This document shows, in pieces, positions 8,332-15,897 of a DNA stretch of 64,000 nucleotides. Under the pieces are notes generated by a model that saw only the letters and a program-made list of their open reading frames with translations, did no database searches and was not told where the DNA came from. Source of the stretch: Pseudomonas extremorientalis (GTDB lineage: Bacteria; Pseudomonadota; Gammaproteobacteria; Pseudomonadales; Pseudomonadaceae); contig NZ_MDGK01000052.1 in NCBI RefSeq assembly GCF_001870465.1, forward strand, positions 124,001-188,000, written 5' to 3'. Positions within the stretch are counted from its first letter, which is position 1. Every line of letters begins with the position of its first letter. A program made the position numbers and the translations under genes.

Positions 8332-9021
8332 GTGATCAGTGCCGCCATGTTGGCGCCGACAACCATGAGCATCGGCTGGCTCCTGTACGCGCCGGTGGTA
8401 CTGTGGGCGATCCTGCGTTCGCCGTGGGTCGAGTTGTTCGCCGACCGGCGCCGCCAGCATTTGCTGTTCGGCACGGTGTTCGCGTTGTTCATGCTGTGGC
8501 TGGTGCGGCGGGATTTTGATACCGGCGTGTCTTACCACTTCATCGGTATGACGGCCGTGACCTTGTTGCTGGACTGGCCCCTGGCAATCGTCGGCGGTTT
8601 TGCCGCCCAGTTGGGCTTGATGCTGTTGGGGCGCCAGGATCTCGCTGCCCTGGGCGTCAATGGCCTGTTGCTTATCGGGTTACCGGTGCTGGTCACTGAA
8701 ACCTGCGCGCTGCTGGTCGAGCGTGCCCAACCACGCAATCCCTTCGTGTATATCTTCTGTTCCGGTTTTTTCGCGGCAGCCCTGTCGGCGCTCTTGTGCC
8801 TGCTGTGTGGGCTGGGGCTGTTGTGGTTCGACGGGCGTTTCGCCATGCCGGAATGGCTGGAGGATTTCGTCGGCTACCTGTGGTTGATCATCTTCCCCGA
8901 GGCCTTTATCAACGGCATGGTCATCAGTGCCCTGGTGGTGTTTTGCCCCGAATGGCTGGAGACCTTCAACCGCACGCGCTACCTCTCGGCGCCCTGGAAG
9001 GACGACGATTCGCAGCGTTGA
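8332..9021 (+). CDS. Energy-coupling factor-type (CbiM-like) membrane protein
   Basis: A 229-residue polytopic membrane protein with about six hydrophobic segments (for example WLLYAPVVLWAIL, MTAVTLLLDWPLAIVGGF, GFFAAALSALLCLLCGLGLL). Pseudomonas orthologues are annotated as energy-coupling factor ABC transporter permease, related to the cobalt/nickel S-component CbiM. The N-terminal Met-His metal ligand of true CbiM proteins is absent, and no CbiN, CbiQ or ATPase gene lies nearby, so metal transport is uncertain. GTG 8332 follows the ribosome site GGGGAG with 7-8 nt spacing. It is divergent from the DUF1780 gene. Confidence 0.7.
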   Translation: MISAAMLAPTTMSIGWLLYAPVVLWAILRSPWVELFADRRRQHLLFGTVFALFMLWLVRRDFDTGVSYHFIGMTAVTLLLDWPLAIVGGFAAQLGLMLLGRQDLAALGVNGLLLIGLPVLVTETCALLVERAQPRNPFVYIFCSGFFAAALSALLCLLCGLGLLWFDGRFAMPEWLEDFVGYLWLIIFPEAFINGMVISALVVFCPEWLETFNRTRYLSAPWKDDDSQR

Positions 9022-9087
9022 CCTGGATCAAATCCCGCGCCGCCGAGCAGGCCCATGCTCTGCGAAATTTTTCCAGGAGCGCGGATC

Positions 9088-9303
9088 ATGAGTGTGTACG
9101 AATGGGCTCGGCAGGAGTTGCGCAGAAGCCAGGATGCGGCACAGGAAATCGGTTTTGACCCAGGCCTGACCTTGCGCGCCATGCTCAGCGCAGTGGTGCA
9201 GCAGAGCAAGGGTGTGCGCAGTTTCGAAGACCTGGCCGACGAGCTGCAATACCTTGCAGAGAACCTCGACGACCAGCAGGAATACGCCTTCATGCGCCCT
9301 TAG
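9088..9303 (+). CDS. Conserved hypothetical protein (71 aa)
   Basis: A small soluble protein, mostly helical (MSVYEWARQELRRSQDAAQE...), with no recognised domain. ATG 9088 is preceded by CCAGGAGC at good spacing. Its last four bases overlap the end of the convergent yacG gene. Similar short proteins are found next to yacG in Pseudomonas. The function is unknown. Confidence 0.75.
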   Translation: MSVYEWARQELRRSQDAAQEIGFDPGLTLRAMLSAVVQQSKGVRSFEDLADELQYLAENLDDQQEYAFMRP

Positions 9304-9500
9304 TGGCGCGGCGGCAGGTCTTCGGAAAACAGCTCGTCTTCGGCATCCGGGGCTACGGGAATCTTGTGTTCTTCAGCGGCCCAGGCGCCCAGGTCGATGA
9401 GTTTGCAGCGGTCCGAGCAGAACGGCCGGTTGAGGTTGGTCGCTTTCCATTCCACGGGTGCGCCGCAGGTCGGGCAGTCGACGGTCAAGGGTTGGCTCAT
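9300..9500 (-). CDS. yacG: DNA gyrase inhibitor / zinc-binding protein YacG
   Basis: YacG is a small zinc protein that in E. coli binds GyrB and inhibits DNA gyrase. The 66-residue product carries the four zinc ligands CPTCG and FCSDRC in the first 32 residues, followed by the family motif IDLGAWA and an acidic tail. Its ATG overlaps the coaE stop codon as ATGA, making it the last gene of the pilC-pilD-coaE-yacG operon. The same order is known in P. aeruginosa. Confidence 0.94.
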   Translation of the reverse strand: MSQPLTVDCPTCGAPVEWKATNLNRPFCSDRCKLIDLGAWAAEEHKIPVAPDAEDELFSEDLPPRH

Positions 9501-10120
9501 GATCGGCCTCCACGCAAAGTAAGGTAAAAGTGGTGCAGTCGCTCGACCTCGCTGTGCAGCCAGGCAAGGTCCTGGTCATTGACCAGTACATCATCGGCAT
9601 GTTTCAGGCGGTCTTCGCGGCTGGATTGGGCCTTGAGGATCGCCTGCACCTGTTGCTCGTTGATGCCGTCGCGCTGCAGGGTACGCTGAATCTGCAGCGA
9701 TTGCGGCACGTCGATCACCAGGATGCGCTGGGTCATGCTGTACTGGCCGGATTCGATCAGCAGCGGCGACACCAGTATTGCGTAAGGCGATTTTGCGCGT
9801 GCCAGGTGGCTGCGGATTTCCTCGCCAATCAACGGGTGCAGCAAGGCTTCGAGCCAGCGCCGCTCTTCGGGTACTTCAAAGATCAGCTTGCGTAATGCGG
9901 CGCGGTCCAGCTGGCCGTCCGGCTGCAGTACGCCAGCACCAAAGTGCTCGGCGATGCGCTCCAATGCCGGCCGACCAGGCTCTACTACCCAGCGGGCGGC
10001 GTGATCGGCGTCCACCAAGTCGATACCCAGGTCGATAAAGTGTTGGGCCGCCGCGCTTTTGCCGCTGCCGATGCCGCCGGTAAGGCCAAGAATCCAGGGT
10101 GTTGCAACACGAGTGGTCAT
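9497..10120 (-). CDS. coaE: Dephospho-CoA kinase
   Basis: CoaE phosphorylates the 3' hydroxyl of dephospho-CoA in the last step of coenzyme A synthesis. The 207-residue product has the P-loop GGIGSGKS (about residues 15-22), the substrate motif DADHAARWVV and the lid region with LIGEEIRSHL. The reading frame stays open far upstream through pilD, but the ATG at 10120 overlaps the pilD stop as ATGA and gives the usual family length, so this start was taken. Coupling to the pilus genes is conserved across Pseudomonas. Confidence 0.95.
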   Translation of the reverse strand: MTTRVATPWILGLTGGIGSGKSAAAQHFIDLGIDLVDADHAARWVVEPGRPALERIAEHFGAGVLQPDGQLDRAALRKLIFEVPEERRWLEALLHPLIGEEIRSHLARAKSPYAILVSPLLIESGQYSMTQRILVIDVPQSLQIQRTLQRDGINEQQVQAILKAQSSREDRLKHADDVLVNDQDLAWLHSEVERLHHFYLTLRGGRS

Positions 10121-10983
10121 CTGAAACCGACAGACTGCAAATAGAAGTCGCTTATTTGACCACCCCAGAGCAATGCAATCCAGCCGGCAATCGCCAGATA
10201 CGGTCCAAATGGCATCGGTGCCGACGCCAGGGTGTTGCGCAGGCGCATCAGGATCAAGCCGACGAATACCCCGACCAGTGACGCCATCAACAGCGTCATC
10301 GGCAGGATCTGCCAGCCACCCCAGGCGCCGAGCAGCGCCAGCAACTTGAAGTCGCCGTGGCCCATGCCGTCCTTGCCGGTGGCCAGCTTGAACAACCAGA
10401 ACACGCTCCACAGGCTCATGTAGCCAATCACGGCGCCCCACAGGGCGTCGGCCAATGTTGTCAGCAGGCCGAAACTGTTGACGATCAGTCCCAGCCACAG
10501 CAGCGGCATTACCAGCACATCCGGCAGCAGTTGATGGTCGGCGTCGATCAGGCTCATCGCCAACAACCCCCAACTCAGCACCATCACCATTCCTGCCTGC
10601 CAGCCAACTCCGAAATGCCAGGCCACCCAGGCCGAGATCAAGCTGCACACCAGTTCCGTGAGGGGGTAGCGGATGCTGATCGCCCCTTGGCAATGCGCGC
10701 AGCGGCCGCGCAGGAACAGGTAGCTGAGCAGCGGGATATTTTCCCATGGGCGTATGGGATGGTTGCAGTGTGGGCAGCAGGAGTTGGGCTGCATCAGGTT
10801 GTAGGTCGGCCCGGCTGGTTCTGCTGGCAAGCCCAGCACTTCATTGGCCTGGGCGCGCCACTCCCGCTCGAGCATTTTCGGCAGGCGCCACACCAGCACG
10901 TTGAGAAAACTGCCGACGATCAGCCCCAGCACCGACGCTATCGCAACAAACGCCCAGGGATGCTCGCCCAGCAGCAGGCTCAA
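10117..10983 (-). CDS. pilD: Type IV prepilin peptidase / N-methyltransferase PilD
   Basis: PilD cleaves the leader of type IV prepilins and type II secretion pseudopilins and methylates the new N-terminal Phe. The 288-residue membrane protein has the cytoplasmic zinc-type cysteine pairs CPHC and CAHC (about residues 70-97), needed for the methylase part. It has the aspartyl protease motifs SLIDADHQLLPD and GMGHGDFKLLALLGAW, which carry the catalytic aspartates. About eight hydrophobic segments are visible. The ATG overlaps the pilC stop codon as ATGA. It may also process type II secretion substrates encoded elsewhere. Confidence 0.96.
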   Translation of the reverse strand: MSLLLGEHPWAFVAIASVLGLIVGSFLNVLVWRLPKMLEREWRAQANEVLGLPAEPAGPTYNLMQPNSCCPHCNHPIRPWENIPLLSYLFLRGRCAHCQGAISIRYPLTELVCSLISAWVAWHFGVGWQAGMVMVLSWGLLAMSLIDADHQLLPDVLVMPLLWLGLIVNSFGLLTTLADALWGAVIGYMSLWSVFWLFKLATGKDGMGHGDFKLLALLGAWGGWQILPMTLLMASLVGVFVGLILMRLRNTLASAPMPFGPYLAIAGWIALLWGGQISDFYLQSVGFR

Positions 10984-12188
10984 AATGCGCTCCCCAGTTG
11001 GAATACCGGCAGGTACATGGCAATCACCAGCGCGCCGACGATGCCCCCCAGTATCACCATGATCAGAGGCTCCATCAGGCTAGTGAGGTGATCGACCAGG
11101 GTGTCCACATCGGCCTCGTACTGGTTGGCGACCTTCTCCAGCATGCGGTCAAGCGTGCCCGACTCTTCGCCGATGGCCGTCATCTGGATGGCCATGCCGG
11201 GAAACAGGCCGCTGACGGCCATGGATTGATTCAGTTGCATGCCAGTGGATACGTCGTGTCGCATATGCTCGATTGCCTGTCTGAACGGCCCAGAACCGGC
11301 GGCCCCGGCCACCGAGTCCAGGGCCTGCACCAACGGAACACCGGCGGCGAAGGTAGTGGACAGCGTGCGGGCGTAGCGGGCCACGGCCGATTTTCTCAGC
11401 AGTTTGCCTGCCACGGGCACTTTCAACAAACCGGCATCCAGCCACAGCTGGAAAGCCGGTAAGGCATGGTAGGCGTGGCGCAACCCAAAACCCGCGGCAA
11501 GCAGGCCCAGTGCCACGCCCCACCAGGCTCGCTGCATGAACTCGGACAAAGCGATCACCTGCAAGGTGAAGCCGGGCAGTTTGCCGTCGACTCCGGCGAA
11601 CAGGCTTTGGAACTGCGGCACTACGTGGACCAGCAGCACGCCGGTGACCAGGCTGGCGACTATCAGCACGGTGATCGGATAGGTCATGGCTTTTTTGATC
11701 CTGGCCTTTAACTGCTCGCTCTTTTCCCTATGAATCGCTACGCGCTCCAGCAAGGTTTCAAGGGCACCGGCCTGTTCGCCGGCCGCCACCAGGTTGCAAT
11801 ACAGCTCATCGAAACAGCGCGGATGCTTGCGCAACGCGTCGGCAAGGCTGGTGCCAGCGGCGATTGACTGTTGCAACCCCTGTAGCAGCTCGCGCAGCGT
11901 AGCGTTGTCAAAGCCTTCGCTGATGATGTCGAGGGCTTGCAGCAGAGGAATCCCGGCCTTCAGCAAGGTTGCCAGTTGGCGCGTGAGCTGGGTGATATCC
12001 GCTGATTTGATAGATGGCTTGAGGCCCGCTAGAACTGGAGAATGCTTGCGTACAAGCCCTGGGCTGATGCCTTGTCGGCGCAGCTGAGCCTTGACCAGGG
12101 CAGAGTTGTGCCCGGTGCTGTGCCCGGACACCCTGCGCCCTTTGCGGTTGATGCCTTCCCAAGCGTAGATCGTTGAAGCGTTGTCCAT
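10980..12188 (-). CDS. pilC: Type IV pilus inner-membrane platform protein PilC
   Basis: PilC is the inner-membrane platform of the type IV pilus and works with the PilB/PilT motors. The 402-residue product has two T2SF domains (about residues 65-190 and 270-390) and three hydrophobic segments, the family layout. The motif GEQAGALETLLER and its second-half counterpart GEESGTLDRMLEK are the internal repeats. ATG 12188 was taken rather than the upstream in-frame GTG 12203. It is the first gene of its operon: the extension ATPase gene pilB, which normally lies directly upstream, is not here, and the divergent pilA begins 199 bp away. Confidence 0.94.
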   Translation of the reverse strand: MDNASTIYAWEGINRKGRRVSGHSTGHNSALVKAQLRRQGISPGLVRKHSPVLAGLKPSIKSADITQLTRQLATLLKAGIPLLQALDIISEGFDNATLRELLQGLQQSIAAGTSLADALRKHPRCFDELYCNLVAAGEQAGALETLLERVAIHREKSEQLKARIKKAMTYPITVLIVASLVTGVLLVHVVPQFQSLFAGVDGKLPGFTLQVIALSEFMQRAWWGVALGLLAAGFGLRHAYHALPAFQLWLDAGLLKVPVAGKLLRKSAVARYARTLSTTFAAGVPLVQALDSVAGAAGSGPFRQAIEHMRHDVSTGMQLNQSMAVSGLFPGMAIQMTAIGEESGTLDRMLEKVANQYEADVDTLVDHLTSLMEPLIMVILGGIVGALVIAMYLPVFQLGSAF

Positions 12189-12387
12189 GTCACCGTTCCG
12201 CACAGAGGTCGTTGAAGATGTATAGCTTAGTCAGGTGACGGATTCGGACAGGCGGACGGTGGCGGATAAAATGTCAGAATGTGCGTCCTGTGCGCGATTG
12301 ACGGCCTGCGGATGAGTACACTGGCGCCGCTGCACAACACGGGGCGCAGGAAGCGCCTTGTCATGAGTTCTATCCTGGAGAGTGAAT

Positions 12388-12804
12388 GTGAGACGTCAAA
12401 AAGGTTTTACCCTGATCGAGCTGCTGATTGTCGTTGCAATCATCGGCATTTTGGCCACCATTGGCCTGCCCATGTACACCACGCACCAGGCCAAGGCCAA
12501 ATTCACTGCAGGCCTGGCTGAAATCACCGCGTTGAAGCCCGGGTTTGAAGACACCCTCAACCAGGGCACAGTGCCGACCTTGGCATTGATCGGCGGCACT
12601 AGCCCCACGGCCAATTGCACGATCAACGTGACAGGGGATGTGGCTACCGGCGCGGGCACCATCAGTTGCGAAATACTCGACGCCCCTGCGCCTGTGTTGG
12701 GCAAAACCATCAGCCTGACGCGCAACGCCACCACCGGTTGGAAATGCAGTACCACCGCTGAAGCGAAATATGTTGCCAAGGGCTGCGGCGCCGACGGGGC
12801 ATAG
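12388..12804 (+). CDS. pilA: Type IV major pilin PilA
   Basis: A 138-residue prepilin with a 6-residue leader MRRQKG and the mature start FTLIELLIVVAIIGILA, including Glu5, which is needed for assembly. GTG 12388 was chosen because GGAG lies 7 nt upstream; the earlier GTG 12382 is too close to it. Four cysteines are present (77, 94, 120, 133). The last pair encloses 12 residues, the size of the C-terminal disulfide loop in P. aeruginosa pilins. The C-terminus is GCGADGA, without the terminal Ser that TfpO glycosylates in group I pilins. No clear sigma-54 promoter (TGGCAC-N5-TTGC) was found upstream, although one drives pilA in P. aeruginosa. Confidence 0.95.
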   Translation: MRRQKGFTLIELLIVVAIIGILATIGLPMYTTHQAKAKFTAGLAEITALKPGFEDTLNQGTVPTLALIGGTSPTANCTINVTGDVATGAGTISCEILDAPAPVLGKTISLTRNATTGWKCSTTAEAKYVAKGCGADGA

Positions 12805-12839
12805 TTGCTGAACCATCCACAGGGAAGTTGAGGCGGCCG

Positions 12840-14240
12840 ATGGCTTTATCTATACAGCAGCGTGGCAGTGTTTTCCTGGTGACAGTGGTTTGCCTGCTGG
12901 TGGTCGGAATATGTGCACCCTTCAGTGGGCATGATTTGCAGCGGGCTATGCAGATTGCCATAGGGGCGTGTGCGGTGCTGTATGGGTTGTCCATCGTCCC
13001 TGTCGGCCAGTTGTTGGACAGGCCAACCGCCCTGGGCCTGATACTGATTATCGTGCTTGGCCTGGTGTCATCCATGCTGGCCCATCAGCCGCTCTGGGCA
13101 CTTGCCGAAATGGCGCTGTTTGTCAGTTGCGGGTCGATTGCCGTGGCGTTTGCCTTGCTGCGTCGCCAGGGCGGTGAGCCTTTGGATCGCGCCTTGGTCA
13201 TGGTGGTGGTGCTGCTGTGTTTGATCAAGTCGATTCAATACCTGTATGCAGGCACACTTGTGTTTATCAGTGCTGAACGTGCGCTGGACCCTGACCTGCT
13301 GCTGTCCGGCTTTTCCAACAAGCGCTTCTACGGCCAGTTTCAGACGTTCACGCTGCCGCTGTTGGCGCTTCCTTTGTTGATCCCTGTGATCTCGCGTCCG
13401 CTCAAGGGGGCGGTGTTCGCGTTGCTGTGCGTGTGGTGGATGATTGCGATCGCCGGTGGTACGCGCGGTACCTGGCTTGGCATGTGTGTGGCCGCAGGTG
13501 TGCTGGCGGTACTTGGCGCCTCGGGGCGACGATGGCTGGGTTGGCAACTGGCCGCGATGTTTGGCGGGCTGCTGCTGTACTGGCTGGTGTTTGCGGTAGT
13601 GGCGGATTACCTGGGGGTCGAGGTCTCCAAGAGCGCCAGTGACCGCCTCACCACCTCCCTGTCGGGCCGCGGTCCGATCTGGTGGCAGGCTTGGCATATG
13701 ATCGTGGAATGTCCATGGTTGGGCTTCGGGCCGATGCATTTTGCCGATATCGCCAATGAAATCGCCGCTCATCCACACCAGGCCATCCTGCAATGGGCGA
13801 GTGAATGGGGCGTGCCATCGGCCTTGTGCGTGGTGGCTCTGGCGTGGCGAGGCGGCTGGGCGACGTTCAGCGTGTTGCGTGAACGAGCGCTTTCCAACAC
13901 TCGTGCTGATCTGTTGCGGCTATGCCTGTTTGCGGCCTTGGTAGGGGCGTTGGTGCAGTCCATGGTCGACGGCGTGATGGTGATGCCCAATTCCCAGGTC
14001 TGGCTGGCGCTGGTGGTGGGCTGGCTGATGGCGTTGCATGTGTGGAAAAACCCGGGAACCGCCGCGTTGCCACTGGCCTGGGCAGCCTGGAAAGTGCTGA
14101 GTGTGCTGGCCGTCGGTCTGCTGGTTTTTATCGCAGCTCGCGATGTGCCTCACATCAAGCAAGCCCAGCAGCAGTACCTGGGCACTCATGTCGACCTGCT
14201 GCAACCCCGTTTCTGGGCCCAGGGCGTGATTGCGCGCTGA
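12840..14240 (+). CDS. Wzy/O-antigen ligase-family membrane glycosyltransferase, candidate pilin glycosylase (TfpO/PilO-like)
   Basis: A 466-residue protein with about eleven hydrophobic segments and a Wzy_C domain. The conserved region includes GGTRGTWLG (about residue 205) and GPMHFADIANEIAAHPHQ (about residues 295-315), where ligases and oligosaccharyltransferases carry their key His. ATG 12840 follows GAGG with good spacing. It lies 35 bp after pilA and just before tRNA-Thr, the arrangement of tfpO in P. aeruginosa group I strains, where the enzyme attaches an O-antigen unit to the pilin C-terminal Ser. Here the pilin ends in Ala, so the acceptor is unclear. The alternative is an O-antigen ligase acting on lipopolysaccharide. 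Confidence 0.8.
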   Translation: MALSIQQRGSVFLVTVVCLLVVGICAPFSGHDLQRAMQIAIGACAVLYGLSIVPVGQLLDRPTALGLILIIVLGLVSSMLAHQPLWALAEMALFVSCGSIAVAFALLRRQGGEPLDRALVMVVVLLCLIKSIQYLYAGTLVFISAERALDPDLLLSGFSNKRFYGQFQTFTLPLLALPLLIPVISRPLKGAVFALLCVWWMIAIAGGTRGTWLGMCVAAGVLAVLGASGRRWLGWQLAAMFGGLLLYWLVFAVVADYLGVEVSKSASDRLTTSLSGRGPIWWQAWHMIVECPWLGFGPMHFADIANEIAAHPHQAILQWASEWGVPSALCVVALAWRGGWATFSVLRERALSNTRADLLRLCLFAALVGALVQSMVDGVMVMPNSQVWLALVVGWLMALHVWKNPGTAALPLAWAAWKVLSVLAVGLLVFIAARDVPHIKQAQQQYLGTHVDLLQPRFWAQGVIAR

Positions 14241-14288
14241 AGGCCGCAAGTTGCCGGACTCCCAATGCAGTGCTAGCTTTAGCCCACC

Positions 14289-14361
14289 GCCCGTGTAGCT
14301 CAGTCGGTAGAGCAGCGCACTCGTAACGCGAAGGTCGCAGGTTCGATTCCTGTCTCGGGCA
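14289..14361 (+). tRNA. tRNA-Thr (anticodon CGT), no encoded CCA
   Basis: The cloverleaf starts GCCCGTG and ends CTCGGGC plus discriminator A. The anticodon stem-loop GCGCA-CTCGTAA-CGCG carries CGT. After the discriminator the sequence reads AAAA rather than CCA, unlike the other four tRNAs of the window. The sixth acceptor pair is a T-T mismatch. The tRNA lies downstream of the pilin locus, as in P. aeruginosa. Confidence 0.9.
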
Positions 14362-14505
14362 AAAAGGCACCATGGCAACACCGTTTTCAGATGATCCCAG
14401 AATGGTTCTGAAGGCCAGACGAGCCGGCATTTGAGCCTGCTCTTTTGTATCTGCGCAACCTTGATGACCCAGATGCATCCCCATTCCTCGATCTAAGAGA
14501 ACAAC

Positions 14506-14811
14506 ATGACCACGACTGAAATGACCCAGGAAGTTCGGCATCAAGCAGCCCTCGAAAAATACCTCGAGGAATCGCCGCAGCTTAAAGAAGAGATCAAGGA
14601 CCTGAGCGCCGATGATCAGCGCGACCAGATCCAGTGGGCATTCGAGGATGAAGCCGAGAGCCAGGGCTATCAGCCTTGGGAGCTGACCCTCAAGTACACC
14701 TCGACACCGGAAGAATTCGAAGCGGCACGACTGGCCTTGCACAAAGAGGCGGCCGAAGTGCTGGGTGTCGAATGGGAAGAATACTGCGAGATGAATGACC
14801 TTGTAGTCTGA
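14506..14811 (+). CDS. DUF6388 family hypothetical protein
   Basis: A 101-residue acidic soluble protein (MTTTEMTQEVRHQAAL..., with EEYCEMNDLVV at its end), helical throughout and with no signal peptide. It resembles the small Pseudomonas family DUF6388, of unknown function. ATG 14506 follows an AGAGAAC ribosome site. The gene is isolated between tRNA-Thr and the convergent nadC, separated from nadC by a 12-bp perfect hairpin. Confidence 0.75.
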   Translation: MTTTEMTQEVRHQAALEKYLEESPQLKEEIKDLSADDQRDQIQWAFEDEAESQGYQPWELTLKYTSTPEEFEAARLALHKEAAEVLGVEWEEYCEMNDLVV

Positions 14812-14816
14812 AGTGT

Positions 14817-14845
14817 GTAGTGAGCGGGCTGCCCCCGCTCACTAC
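14817..14845. terminator. Bidirectional hairpin between the DUF6388 gene and nadC
   Basis: A perfect 12-bp stem (GTAGTGAGCGGG / CCCGCTCACTAC) with a 5-nt loop lies between convergent stop codons. T-runs are weak, so efficiency is uncertain. Confidence 0.65.
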
Positions 14846-14858
14846 CGCTTGCAACGGT

Positions 14859-15707
14859 CTAGATACTCAGGCGCATCGACAAATCCACCGCCTTCACATC
14901 CTTGGTCATCGCGCCAATCGAGATGTAGTCCACCCCTGTCTCCGCGATGGGCAACAGGGTGTCTTCATTGATCCCGCCGCTGGCTTCCAGCTTGGCCTGG
15001 CCGCCGTTCAGGCGCACGGCTTCACGCATGTCTTCCAGGCTCAATTCATCCAGCATGATGATGTCCGCACCTGCGGCCAGGGCTTCGCGCAGTTCATCCA
15101 GGCTTTCGACTTCGATTTCCACCGGCTTGCCGGGTGCGATCCGGTGTGCGGCCGCAATCGCCTGGGCAATGCCGCCGCTGGCCGCGATATGGTTTTCCTT
15201 GATCAAAAAAGCGTCATACAAACCAATGCGGTGGTTGTGGCAGCCGCCGCAGGTCACTGCGTATTTCTGCGCCAGTCGCAGGCCCGGCAGGGTTTTGCGG
15301 GTATCCAGCAGCTTGACCTGGGTGCTGGAAACAAAATCCGCCAGAAATTGGGCACGCGTGGCGACGCCGGACAGCAGTTGCAGGAAATTCAGTGCGCAGC
15401 GTTCGCCGCTGAGCAGTGAGCGCGCCGGGCCTTCAAGGTGGAACAGCACCTGGTTGGGGCTGACGCGTTCGCCATCGGCCACCTGCCAATGCACGGCTAC
15501 CCGTGGGTCCAGCTGGCGGAACACCGCATCCACCCAGGCGGTGCCGGCGATCACTGCTGCATCGCGGGTGATGATGGTGGCCGTGGCCAGCCGTTCGGCC
15601 GGGATCAACTGCGCAGTGATGTCGCCGCTGCCGATGTCTTCCAGCAGTGCGCGGCGCACGTTGGCTTCGATTTCGGCGGTGAGGTCGGCAAGACGGAGAT
15701 TCGGCAT
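14859..15707 (-). CDS. nadC: Nicotinate-nucleotide pyrophosphorylase (carboxylating)
   Basis: NadC makes nicotinate mononucleotide from quinolinate and phosphoribosyl pyrophosphate, a late step of de novo NAD synthesis. The 282-residue product shows the N-terminal family pattern LLEDIGSGDITAQLIP. Its substrate-binding motifs are LDTRKTLPGLRLAQKYAV with GGCHNHRIGL (about residues 135-160), EIEVESLDEL, IIMLDELS and the C-terminal LEASGGI with YISIGAMTKDV. ATG 15707 is preceded by TGGAGCCTGTT; in-frame codons further upstream were rejected because the family starts here. It is a single gene, with the DUF1631 gene divergent. Confidence 0.96.
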   Translation of the reverse strand: MPNLRLADLTAEIEANVRRALLEDIGSGDITAQLIPAERLATATIITRDAAVIAGTAWVDAVFRQLDPRVAVHWQVADGERVSPNQVLFHLEGPARSLLSGERCALNFLQLLSGVATRAQFLADFVSSTQVKLLDTRKTLPGLRLAQKYAVTCGGCHNHRIGLYDAFLIKENHIAASGGIAQAIAAAHRIAPGKPVEIEVESLDELREALAAGADIIMLDELSLEDMREAVRLNGGQAKLEASGGINEDTLLPIAETGVDYISIGAMTKDVKAVDLSMRLSI

Positions 15708-15897
15708 AACAGGCTCCACAGACAAAGTGCCCCGATTATAGGGGCAGTGCGCGTCTGAACCCAGCGACCTGCTCATTTACCGCCAAATGACAGAGTGTGC
15801 TGGCGCAACCCCCCTTGTTTGCAAGATAATCTCGCGCCTTGCAATTGGCGTCATAGCTTTGACGTCTCGCCCAATACCGCCGTTTCAGGAGGCCAGG

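Noticed and set aside
10121..10747. Upstream open frame continuous with coaE
   Set aside because: The frame is open by chance through pilD. The conserved coaE start at 10120 overlaps the pilD stop and gives the proper family length.
12240..12387. Possible sigma-54 promoter of pilA (TGGCGCCGCTGC near 12323)
   Set aside because: Spacing between the GG and GC elements does not fit the -24/-12 consensus.
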